This document shows, piece by piece, positions 1-6,819 of a stretch of 64,000 nt of DNA (its first letter is position 1; the number at the start of each line of letters is the position of its first letter). The translations under genes were made by a program, and so were the position numbers. Under the pieces are notes generated by a model. It was given only the letters and a program-made list of their open reading frames with translations, was not told the DNA's origin and ran no database searches. Source of the DNA: Tabrizicola fusiformis (GTDB lineage Bacteria; Pseudomonadota; Alphaproteobacteria; Rhodobacterales; Rhodobacteraceae); NCBI RefSeq assembly GCF_013328815.1, contig NZ_JABUHN010000003.1:404864-468863 (forward strand), read 5' to 3'.

Positions 1-766
1 CCATCGCGGCGATGGCCCGCACACTCAGCAACACCCCCACCGCCATGGGTGTCAGCCCACGCTCGACCGCGTAGACCGGCAGGAAGGCCAGCAGCAAATC
101 CTGCGCGGCCACGCAAAGCCCGCCGAACACGATGATCCACCACAGCCCGCGGGTTGCCGCGATCTCGCCCAGCGGCAGGGCGCCGCCGTGGACCGCCGCC
201 CGTGGTTGCGGCAGGCGCCGCGCCAGAACGGCAAGCGTGGCCAGCAGCAGCACCGCCGCGCCGCAGGGCACTGCCGCCAGAAGCGGGCTGTCATGGCCGG
301 CCCCGATGATCAGCGGACCGAATGCCTGCCCCAGCGAAATCGCCACCATGTAATTGCCAAGGACGGAATCGCGGTGCGCCCGGCTTGAGGCCCGGGTCGT
401 CACAACCTGCAATCCCGCCAGAACGGCGGTCTGGCTGATGCCCAGCAGCGCATTGGACAACAAAAGCGTGCCCAAGCCATGCGGTCCCAGCCAGAACAAG
501 AGGCAGGCCATAAGGCTGCCCGCTGCGCCACAGACGATCACCCGGCCCAGCGCGCCACCGTCGTTCAGGCGGCCAATCACCACCGTCAGAAAGACCGGCA
601 GCAGGGCGAAAACGGCCGAGATGATGCCGATGGTTTCGGCGCTGTGGCCCAGCGCAAGCGCCTGATAGCTGGTCAGGATGCGCACCATCGGAACCAGCGC
701 CTGCACAAGGAAACCGGCGATCAGCAGCGGCAGGATCACTGGTCCCAGAACCTGTTTGGCGGGCAT
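1..766 (-). CDS. MFS transporter (3' end outside window)
   Basis: Major facilitator superfamily permease; the reading frame runs off the left window edge, so only about 255 N-terminal residues are seen. From the ATG at 766 it begins MPAKQVLGPVILPLLIAG and shows successive hydrophobic helices, the typical cytoplasmic loop after the second helix (VVIGRLNDGGALGRV) and a GQAFGPLI segment as in drug or metabolite MFS exporters. It lies 87 bases behind nsrR on the same strand, so the two may be cotranscribed. The substrate cannot be told from sequence; nitrosative-stress or drug efflux is only a guess from the neighbour. Confidence 0.8.
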   Translation of the reverse strand, partial: MPAKQVLGPVILPLLIAGFLVQALVPMVRILTSYQALALGHSAETIGIISAVFALLPVFLTVVIGRLNDGGALGRVIVCGAAGSLMACLLFWLGPHGLGTLLLSNALLGISQTAVLAGLQVVTTRASSRAHRDSVLGNYMVAISLGQAFGPLIIGAGHDSPLLAAVPCGAAVLLLATLAVLARRLPQPRAAVHGGALPLGEIAATRGLWWIIVFGGLCVAAQDLLLAFLPVYAVERGLTPMAVGVLLSVRAIAAM

Positions 767-853
767 GTCTTTCCCTTTGCGCGCGGCATCCGGGCCACGC
801 CCGGAGGACTATGACCGCCCCGGCTCAGGAGCCAATACAGTGTTTCGATGGGC

Positions 854-1285
854 CTATAACCTGCCGTTATGGCCAGTTTCCAGCGGCGCAAGGGCGACAT
901 CCGCAAGGGTCGCGCGGTCAAGTGCCGCCAGAAAGGCGGTTTCGGCCAGCCGCAGCCGCGCCTTGAGGCGGCAACAGCCGACAATCGTGCAATCCCCGCC
1001 CGAGGTGCGAAAACAGGCCACCATCGGCTGCCCGGCCTCCAGCAGGCGCACCACCTCGCCCAGCCGGATTTCTGCCGCGGGTCGGGCCAGAGCCGCGCCA
1101 CCACCCCCGCCGCGCCGGGTGGCGACGATCCCGGCCTCGACCAGAACCGCAATGATCTTGGCCAGGTGATGCCGCGACAGGGAAAATTCCGCCGCCAGAT
1201 CGGCCGTCGAAAAGCTCCGCCCGGGATCGGAGGCCAGACGCATCAAGGCCCGCAGGCCGTAATCGGTGAAAGAGGTCAGGCGCAT
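854..1285 (-). CDS. nsrR: Rrf2-family nitric oxide-sensing regulator NsrR
   Basis: 143-residue Rrf2-type winged-helix repressor. The N-terminus MRLTSFTDYGLRALMRLA is close to the NsrR recognition-helix region, and the C-terminal half has C91, C99 and C104/C105 followed by RLK and TLADV, the arrangement of the Fe-S cluster loop in NsrR (family knowledge: the cluster is nitrosylated by NO, which releases DNA). The wing carries an unusual run of glycines (residues 59-63). The gene diverges from nitronate monooxygenase, and a perfect ATTT-N-AAAT-centred palindrome lies 18 bases before its start, so autoregulation and control of the divergent operon are likely. IscR and RirA are less likely because the cysteine spacing and flanking residues fit NsrR. 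Confidence 0.85.
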   Translation of the reverse strand: MRLTSFTDYGLRALMRLASDPGRSFSTADLAAEFSLSRHHLAKIIAVLVEAGIVATRRGGGGGAALARPAAEIRLGEVVRLLEAGQPMVACFRTSGGDCTIVGCCRLKARLRLAETAFLAALDRATLADVALAPLETGHNGRL

Positions 1286-1303
1286 CGCGGCCCCGCATGA
1301 ATT

Positions 1304-1318
1304 GGTATTTGAAATACC
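1304..1318. promoter_or_regulatory. NsrR-type operator between nsrR and nitronate monooxygenase
   Basis: The perfect inverted repeat GGTATTTGAAATACC (7-bp arms, one-base centre) has the ATTT-N-AAAT core of published NsrR operators. It sits in the 121-base divergent region, 18 bases upstream of nsrR and 88 upstream of the opposite gene, so bound repressor could block both. The assignment rests on the motif plus the adjacent nsrR gene. Confidence 0.7.
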
Positions 1319-1406
1319 TATTACTGCGGTCTATCCCTGTGGCAAGACCCGAGTCTTGCCACCGCCCCCGTGGCGCCGCGAACCCGCATTCAAAAGAGGT
1401 GATCCG

Positions 1407-2435
1407 ATGCCCGACGATCCCCTGCGCAGCCCGGTCTGCCACTTGCTTGGCTGTGACCTGCCGATCCTGCTGGCCGGAATGGGTGGCGTCGCGCGGTCCG
1501 AACTGGTGGCCGCGGTGGCAAAGGCCGGCGGCTATGGCATTCTGGGCATGGTGCGCGAAACACCCGAGCTGATTGCGCAAAACATCGCCGCTGTGCGGGC
1601 CGAGACCGACCGCCCCTTTGCCGTGAACCTGATCCCGTCAGCCACCGACCCCAAGCTGCTGGATGCGGAACTTGGCACCTGCCTTGAGCTTGGCATTCCC
1701 GCGATGTGCTTTTTCTGGGATGTGGTGCCCGCCGCTGTGGCGCGGGCCAAGGCTGCGGGCTGCCTCGTGCTGCATCAGGTCGGTTCGCTGAAGGCCGCCC
1801 TTGGCGCCGAGGCGGCGGGCGCCGATGTGCTGATCGTGCAGGGGGTAGAGGCGGGCGGCCATGTTCACGGCACGGTCGGCGCGCTGGTCCTGGTGGAACA
1901 GGTGGTGCGCCGGGTCAGGCTGCCGGTCATCGCTTCGGGCGGGTTTGCGACCGGGGCAAGCCTGATTTCCGCCATGGCCCTTGGCGCCGAAGGCATCCAT
2001 TGCGGCACGGCCTTTCTGGCGACGGTTGAATCCTTTGCCCATGACGACCACAAGGCCCGCGTGCTGGCCGCGATGGCCGAAGACACCGTGCATACAGATA
2101 TCTATGCCCTGAACTGGCCGCCGAACACCCCGGTCCGGGTGATCCGCAATTCGGTGACCGATGCCATCGGCCACAGATTGATGGGCCACAGGCCCGACCT
2201 TTTGCCGCGTGAGGTGATTGCCCGCGAAGAGGGCCGCCCGCTGCTGCGCTACAGCACCGATTCCCCGCTGCGCACGACCACCGGCGATCTTGAGGCGATG
2301 GCGGCCTATGCCGGGCAAAGTTCTGCGCTGATCGACACGCTGCCGACGGCGGCAGAGCGGATTACCACGATCATGGACGAGGCGCGCACGGCGCTTGCAC
2401 GGCTTGCCGCCCTGACCGGCGGCCCTGCAACATGA
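1407..2435 (+). CDS. Nitronate monooxygenase (2-nitropropane dioxygenase family)
   Basis: 342-residue FMN TIM-barrel enzyme that oxidises alkyl nitronates such as propionate 3-nitronate. Visible family marks are the N-terminal CDLPILLAGMGGVA barrel strand, VNLIPS, and the QGVEAGGHVHG segment holding the conserved His, then the ASGGFATG and LGAEGIHCGTAF phosphate-binding strands. The ATG at 1407 is chosen because it follows AAGAGGTGATCC; an in-frame upstream ATG at 1266 would overlap nsrR and add a non-conserved leader. It overlaps the next gene by 4 bases (ATGA). The NsrR-like palindrome upstream suggests induction by nitrosative stress. Enoyl-ACP reductase FabK is a related alternative, but the context favours nitronate oxidation. 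Confidence 0.85.
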   Translation: MPDDPLRSPVCHLLGCDLPILLAGMGGVARSELVAAVAKAGGYGILGMVRETPELIAQNIAAVRAETDRPFAVNLIPSATDPKLLDAELGTCLELGIPAMCFFWDVVPAAVARAKAAGCLVLHQVGSLKAALGAEAAGADVLIVQGVEAGGHVHGTVGALVLVEQVVRRVRLPVIASGGFATGASLISAMALGAEGIHCGTAFLATVESFAHDDHKARVLAAMAEDTVHTDIYALNWPPNTPVRVIRNSVTDAIGHRLMGHRPDLLPREVIAREEGRPLLRYSTDSPLRTTTGDLEAMAAYAGQSSALIDTLPTAAERITTIMDEARTALARLAALTGGPAT

Positions 2436-3109
2436 CGGGCAAGGATGATCTGCCGCGCGGCTATGCCTCGCCTCCCTGTCTCGCGCATGAGATTGATCCG
2501 GCCTATTTCGATCCTCTGGCGGTTGACCCGATACAGGCGCGCGACGTGGCGCGCTGGCGCAAGGCCGAGCGGCTGCGGTTGCTGGCAGAGCGCGCCGCCC
2601 TGCCGGTCGCCGTGCGGCACGAGGCCGCCGAACGGATCATCCCGCATCTGGAGGCGCTGATCCGCGCGCGGTTCGGGCAGCTTGAGGGGCTGACGCTTTC
2701 GGCATGGTGGCCGATCAAGGCCGAGCTGAACCTGCGGCACTGGCTGACCGATCTGGTCGGGCGGGGGGTGACGGTGGCGCTGCCGGTCGTCCTGGCACCC
2801 GCCGCGCCGCTGGTGTTCCGGGGCTGGACGCCGGATTGCCATATGGTGCAGGGGTTCTGGAAAATCCCCATCCCCGCCGAAACGGCCGAGGTGGTGCCGG
2901 ATGTCACCCTTGCCCCGGTGGTGGGATGGGATGCGGCGGGGTTCCGGCTGGGCTATGGCGGCGGCTATTTCGACCGGACGCTGGCCGCCCTGTCGCCACG
3001 CCCCTTCGCCATCGGTGTCGGGTTGCAGGCGGCGCAGGTGGCGACGATCTTTCCGCAGCCGCATGACATCGCCATGGATGCCATCGTGACCGAAGCCGGG
3101 CCGCGCTGA
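2432..3109 (+). CDS. 5-formyltetrahydrofolate cyclo-ligase
   Basis: 225 residues; converts 5-formyl-THF to 5,10-methenyl-THF with ATP, in cytosolic one-carbon metabolism. The ATP-binding arm appears as ARWRKAERLRLLAER near residues 40-54, and the signature loop LGYGGGYFDRTL near residues 180-191 is intact. The first 38 residues (PPCLAHEIDPAYFDPL) extend beyond the E. coli YgfA start but are common in alphaproteobacterial forms. The gene is translationally coupled to nitronate monooxygenase by the ATGA overlap and converges with the TauE gene 10 bases downstream. Confidence 0.9.
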   Translation: MTGKDDLPRGYASPPCLAHEIDPAYFDPLAVDPIQARDVARWRKAERLRLLAERAALPVAVRHEAAERIIPHLEALIRARFGQLEGLTLSAWWPIKAELNLRHWLTDLVGRGVTVALPVVLAPAAPLVFRGWTPDCHMVQGFWKIPIPAETAEVVPDVTLAPVVGWDAAGFRLGYGGGYFDRTLAALSPRPFAIGVGLQAAQVATIFPQPHDIAMDAIVTEAGPR

Positions 3110-3119
3110 CCCTGGCCGT

Positions 3120-3872
3120 TCAACCCGCGCTGACCATGCGCCAGAAGAACACCGCACTCATGGCAAAGCCCACGGTGGCGATGACGCCGCGCACCACGGA
3201 TTTGGGCAGCGCCCGCGCCAAAGGGGCGCCGGCATAGCCGCCTGCGGTGGCCGCGATCATCATGACCACCGCCAGCGGCCAAGCGACCATTCCGGCAAGG
3301 GCAAAGACCGCAACGGAAATGGCCGACAACAGAAAGCTCAACCCCGATTTCAGCGCGTTCATCCGGTTGAGGTCGGTCATCCCCCAAAGCGTGAAAAGCG
3401 CCAGCAGCACGATCCCAAGCCCGCCGTTGAAATAGCCGCCATAAAGCGCCACCGCGAACAGGCCCAAGGCGCCTTCGGGCCGAACGGCCCGGGCCCGCGT
3501 GGCAGCCCATTGGCGAAACCTGTCACCAAAAAGAAAGGCAAAGGTGGCCCCCAGCAGCAGGAAGGGCACCACTCTGGAAAAGGCCGCATTGGAGGACACC
3601 ATCAGCAAACCGGACCCAGCCAGCCCCCCGGCAAGCGTGATCGCCACCAGCCGCACAAGCTGCGCCCGGCCAAAGCTGCGAAACTCGGGCCGAAAGCCCA
3701 AGGCACCGCCCAGATAGCCCGGAAAGACCGCCACCGTGCTGGTGGCATTGGCCATCACCGGCGGCAAACCGATGAAGACAAGCGCCGGAAAGGTCAGGAA
3801 CGTCCCGCCCCCGGCAACCGTGTTCAGCACACCCGCGCCAAAGGCGGCGGCGATCAGCACCAGAATTTCCAT
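3120..3872 (-). CDS. TauE/SafE-family permease
   Basis: 250-residue integral membrane protein with about eight hydrophobic helices. Family marks are the opening FGAGVLNTVAGGGTFLTFPAL and the second-half repeat FALYGGYFNGGLGIVLLALF, the paired glycine-rich segments of the TauE/SafE (DUF81) superfamily. Members move sulfite, sulfoacetate or other organosulfur anions across the inner membrane; nothing nearby fixes the substrate. It ends 10 bases from the convergent cyclo-ligase gene. The 335 bases before its start are noncoding apart from a hairpin. Confidence 0.85.
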   Translation of the reverse strand: MEILVLIAAAFGAGVLNTVAGGGTFLTFPALVFIGLPPVMANATSTVAVFPGYLGGALGFRPEFRSFGRAQLVRLVAITLAGGLAGSGLLMVSSNAAFSRVVPFLLLGATFAFLFGDRFRQWAATRARAVRPEGALGLFAVALYGGYFNGGLGIVLLALFTLWGMTDLNRMNALKSGLSFLLSAISVAVFALAGMVAWPLAVVMMIAATAGGYAGAPLARALPKSVVRGVIATVGFAMSAVFFWRMVSAG

Positions 3873-4088
3873 GGCAACCTTCCCCTTAGAGCCCTAATCC
3901 TTGCCCGTCCGCGCGGCCCTTTCCCAGACAACAGCGACCAGAAGCGCCGGGTTTGCGCCCCTTTGGCCAAACGGCGCCTTTGCGCTCGGCTGCGGCGACC
4001 CTGCCCCGCTGCCGTTGACAGCCGGGCAGGCAATGCCCATCTTTGGCCGATGCTGAACTCTGCCATCCTGTTTCGGATTTTTCTGCAG

Positions 4089-4112
4089 AACCGCCCCCTT
4101 CCCGGGGCGGTT
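4089..4112. other. Hairpin in the 335-base gap between the TauE gene and the Rnk-like gene
   Basis: The region 3873-4207 has no convincing gene. Its clearest structure is a perfect 9-bp stem (AACCGCCCC, 6-base loop, GGGGCGGTT), 96 bases upstream of the GreA-domain gene. Only three Ts follow on the plus strand, so it is a weak terminator candidate and may instead be a 5'-leader structure. No riboswitch class was recognised. Confidence 0.4.
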
Positions 4113-4207
4113 TGACCGCGCACAAGCGGCGCTGCTGCTCCGGGTTCCTCCACCACATCCCGAAACGATTGTCGAAAGGCGGCCAGATCGCCGCCCGAAG
4201 AGGGTTC

Positions 4208-4669
4208 ATGCCGCTTTCCAGACTTCCCCAGCCGGTTGACCCGGCCTTTCCCAAATACGGCTATGCGATCTTGCGCGACCTGTCGGTCAACTGCCGCCTG
4301 AGCAGAACCGACCGCCGCGCCCTGGCCGACCATATCCAGCGCGCCGACCGGATTGGCACCGGCGTTCACATCATGCTGGCGCGACTGCTCAGTCAGAAGC
4401 TGCTTTATACGCCCGTGCTCGAGGATGACCGGATCGGTCCGCCGTTTGTCACCGGCGGCGCGCGGCTGACCTATGCGATAGACGATCTGGAACCGCGGTC
4501 GGGGCACCTGCGCCACGAGACCACCCCGGACTTTGGTCAGGACAGCATTCCGGTTGCAACCCTGCTGGGTGCGACACTGATCGGAATGCAGGCCGGAAGC
4601 CGGGCGCCACTGCTGCAAGCCGACGGTTCGTTCCGGCGGCTGTGGCTGATCGGCCTCGGCGACGGATGA
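4208..4669 (+). CDS. GreA/GreB-C-domain protein, Rnk-like paralogue
   Basis: 153 residues from the ATG at 4208, which follows GAAGAGGGTTC. The C-terminal half (VTGGARLTYAIDDLEP to LLQADGSFRRLWLIGL) aligns by eye with the GreA/GreB C-terminal domain of the next gene: conserved G-A-x-L/V-T-Y entry, SIPVATLLGATLIGMQAG matching SVVTPVGVALLGLRAG, and a terminal RRLWLIG strand. The N-terminal part (PVDPAFPKYGYAILRDL) is not the GreA coiled coil. Such proteins bind the RNA polymerase secondary channel or act as Rnk-type regulators; the function here is inferred only. It may form a transcription unit with rnk 57 bases downstream. Confidence 0.65.
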   Translation: MPLSRLPQPVDPAFPKYGYAILRDLSVNCRLSRTDRRALADHIQRADRIGTGVHIMLARLLSQKLLYTPVLEDDRIGPPFVTGGARLTYAIDDLEPRSGHLRHETTPDFGQDSIPVATLLGATLIGMQAGSRAPLLQADGSFRRLWLIGLGDG

Positions 4670-4726
4670 CCCCGGCCCGCACCCTGAGCCGTTTGCCCCC
4701 TGCCCCACAATTCAAGGATAGAAGAC

Positions 4727-5146
4727 ATGACAAACCCCACGTCGCAGATCAGGGCACGGCTGCCCAAAATCCACCTCGACAAGACTCAGGTCGGCAGGCT
4801 GGAGGCTCTCGCCTCGGCCATGATGCGCCGCTCACCCGAGGTCGGCGAGCGGCTTTTGGATGAAATCGCCCGCGCCAGACTGGTCGCGCCCGAAAAGCTG
4901 CAAAGTGACATCGTGACCCTTGGGAATGCAGTGACCTACCGCGATCTCAGCACCGGCCGCGAACAGACCGTTGTTCTCGTCTACCCGGAAGAGGCCGATA
5001 TCGACCGGCATCGCATTTCTGTCGTGACCCCGGTCGGTGTCGCCCTTCTGGGGCTGCGGGCGGGTGCCACAATCTCATGGGTGACACGCGAAGGCGAAAC
5101 CCGGCTGCTTGAGGTTATGCAGGTGCAACCGGCCGTTTCGGCGTGA
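4727..5146 (+). CDS. rnk: Regulator of nucleoside diphosphate kinase (Rnk/GreA-GreB family)
   Basis: 139 residues with the Rnk layout: a short helical N-terminal region (PKIHLDKTQVGRLEALASAM, LLDEIARARLV) and a GreA/GreB-type FKBP-like C-terminal domain (VTLGNAVTYRDLSTG, VVTPVGVALLGLRAG). Rnk proteins bind RNA polymerase without the long Gre coiled coil and influence nucleotide pools. AGGATAGAAGAC precedes the ATG. It is the second of two tandem members of this family. A GC hairpin (5157-5191) follows the stop. Confidence 0.8.
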   Translation: MTNPTSQIRARLPKIHLDKTQVGRLEALASAMMRRSPEVGERLLDEIARARLVAPEKLQSDIVTLGNAVTYRDLSTGREQTVVLVYPEEADIDRHRISVVTPVGVALLGLRAGATISWVTREGETRLLEVMQVQPAVSA

Positions 5147-5156
5147 CGGGCCGCCA

Positions 5157-5191
5157 CGCCCCCGGCAGGAACACCGGCTTGTCCGGGGGCG
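5157..5191 (+). terminator. GC-rich hairpin after rnk
   Basis: A 9-bp perfect stem (CGCCCCCGG pairing with CCGGGGGCG) starts 10 bases after the rnk stop. No U-tract follows, so it is a possible but weak terminator separating rnk from the signalling block. Confidence 0.35.
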
Positions 5192-5341
5192 GGGCTGCCG
5201 CCCCGGCAAGCAGAAATCCCGCCACAGGCAAGGCAAGAAGAAAATGGCCCTAAATTGGCCATAATTTTCAACTTCGCTCCCTTAGAGGTTGAGCTATGGC
5301 GCAACACCTCTCCCAGACGGAGTTTGAGACGAGAGACGATC

Positions 5342-6283
5342 ATGAAAATCCTGCTGGTAGACGACGACCCGGTCTTTCAAGACATCCTGACGCAATCCTT
5401 GCGCGCCCTTGGCCATGAAGACCTTACGCGGGCCTCTTCCGCAACCGAGGCGTTGATCACGCTCGAATCACAGACATCGCCCTTTGACTGCATCCTGCTG
5501 GACATCCAGATGCCCGGCATGGACGGCGTCAATCTGTGCCAGCTTTTGCGTGGTCTGCCCGAATATCGGCGCGTTCCGATTGTCATGGTCACCTCGCTTT
5601 CGGCGAAACGCTATATCGACGGCGCCTTTGCTGCGGGGGCGACCGATTACCTGACCAAACCGCTGGACCGGCTGGAACTGAAAGCCCGCATCGGCATGGT
5701 GGAACGGCTGGTCGAAGAACGCCTGCATGTCGAGTTGCTGACGCGTCAGGCCGGTCGGCGCAACGAAGCGGCCCATGCCGATGTCGAATTCGAAAGCGCG
5801 ATCCACATCCCCGAGTTTGACCGCGGAATCGAGTTGCTGGCGCTGGAAAACTACCTTCTCACGCTGGGCCGCAAGGGCACCCTTTCCATGTCGGCCTTTG
5901 CCTTTCACATCGAAAATGCCAATGTTATCTATGGCAAGGCGCCCCGCTCGACCTTCGTCGATATGCTGAGTGATGTCGGACTGATCATTTCGGATGCCCT
6001 CAAGACCGACGACATCCACCTCGCCTATGCGGGTTCCGGCAACTTCGTTGGCGTCACGACCAAGGGGCTGTCGGCCACGCCCGAAGAGATCAGCGCAACC
6101 ATCGAAATCGGCCTAGCGGGTTTTGAAAGCTTCTACAGCTCGCAACGCCTCCCAACACCCCGTGTCCGGGTCGGACCGCTGTGCAAGAGCCCGATGTTCT
6201 CCCTTGGTAACCCCACGCGCATCCTTGAACGGGCGGTGCAGCAAGCGGTGCAACGGTCAGGGCGTTCGGCAAATGCGGCGTGA
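5342..6283 (+). CDS. Response regulator with degenerate GGDEF-like output domain
   Basis: 313 residues. The receiver domain (1-125) is complete: acidic pocket DDD at 7-9, phospho-acceptor D54 in LLDIQMPGMDG, a T/S in VTSL and K in YLTKP. The output part (about 175-300) has the fold order of a diguanylate cyclase (FDRGIELLALENYLLTLGRK, SMSAFAFHIENANVIY, AGSGNFVGV), but the GGDEF signature is replaced by G231-S-G-N-F235 and no RxxD inhibitory site is visible, so cyclase activity is unlikely. Start chosen at 5342 behind GAGAGACG; an upstream in-frame ATG (5255) adds a poor leader. The stop overlaps the Hpt start. An AT-rich inverted repeat (TGGCC-7-GGCCA, 5245-5261) lies upstream and could be regulatory. 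Confidence 0.8.
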   Translation: MKILLVDDDPVFQDILTQSLRALGHEDLTRASSATEALITLESQTSPFDCILLDIQMPGMDGVNLCQLLRGLPEYRRVPIVMVTSLSAKRYIDGAFAAGATDYLTKPLDRLELKARIGMVERLVEERLHVELLTRQAGRRNEAAHADVEFESAIHIPEFDRGIELLALENYLLTLGRKGTLSMSAFAFHIENANVIYGKAPRSTFVDMLSDVGLIISDALKTDDIHLAYAGSGNFVGVTTKGLSATPEEISATIEIGLAGFESFYSSQRLPTPRVRVGPLCKSPMFSLGNPTRILERAVQQAVQRSGRSANAA

Positions 6284-6656
6284 AATGATGGCAATGGCTG
6301 GTCTGGCGGTGGCATCGGCCCTGAACGAAGAGATCGCGCCAGAACTGCTCCCGGCGCGCAAACGGTTCCGTGACCTCGCAATCGAGCGGATCATGATGCT
6401 GGAATCCCTGAGGATCAGGGTCACGACAGGACAGGAACCGCGCACCGCCATTGCGGGCATCGTCGCCCTGGCGCACAAGATTGCAGGCTCCGCCGGTTCG
6501 CTTGGATATGCCACCGCCGGAACCCTCGCCGCGAGCATTGATCAGCTTTCCCGCGATCAGGCCGAAGTCAAACTGCCGCTGAATGAATTGTGGCGGCAGA
6601 TTGAACCCCGCCTGATCGCGTTGATGGACGAGCTTGAAGCCCTTCTGGATGAATAG
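6273..6656 (+). CDS. Free-standing Hpt phosphotransfer protein
   Basis: 127 residues, mainly helical, with the Hpt signature AHKIAGSAGSLGY giving H68 as the phosphorylated histidine. It follows and overlaps the response regulator by 11 bases, so the two are probably cotranslated. Family knowledge: such proteins pass phosphate from the receiver of a hybrid kinase to a final response regulator; the two hybrid kinases just downstream lack an Hpt domain of their own. Start choice is uncertain: ATGs at 6273, 6285, 6288 and 6294 are all possible and none has a strong Shine-Dalgarno sequence. Confidence 0.75.
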   Translation: MRREMMAMAGLAVASALNEEIAPELLPARKRFRDLAIERIMMLESLRIRVTTGQEPRTAIAGIVALAHKIAGSAGSLGYATAGTLAASIDQLSRDQAEVKLPLNELWRQIEPRLIALMDELEALLDE

Positions 6657-6819
6657 AGGCTTCTGGCCGGGCTGAAACGACATTCCTGACCCAAAGCTTG
6701 CCAGAGCCACGTTTCAGATCGGTCCATTCCTATATTGGCGGGCTTTCTGCCTGTCATTCACCAAATCGCTCAATTCTGTGTAGCCCGTTCGGCCACATTA
6801 GAAGGTGGCGCGGCTTGTC

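Noticed and set aside
3510..4115. A 201-codon plus-strand ORF overlapping the TauE gene and its upstream gap
   Set aside because: Mostly antisense to the TauE permease; Gln/Arg/Lys-rich with no motif or RBS.
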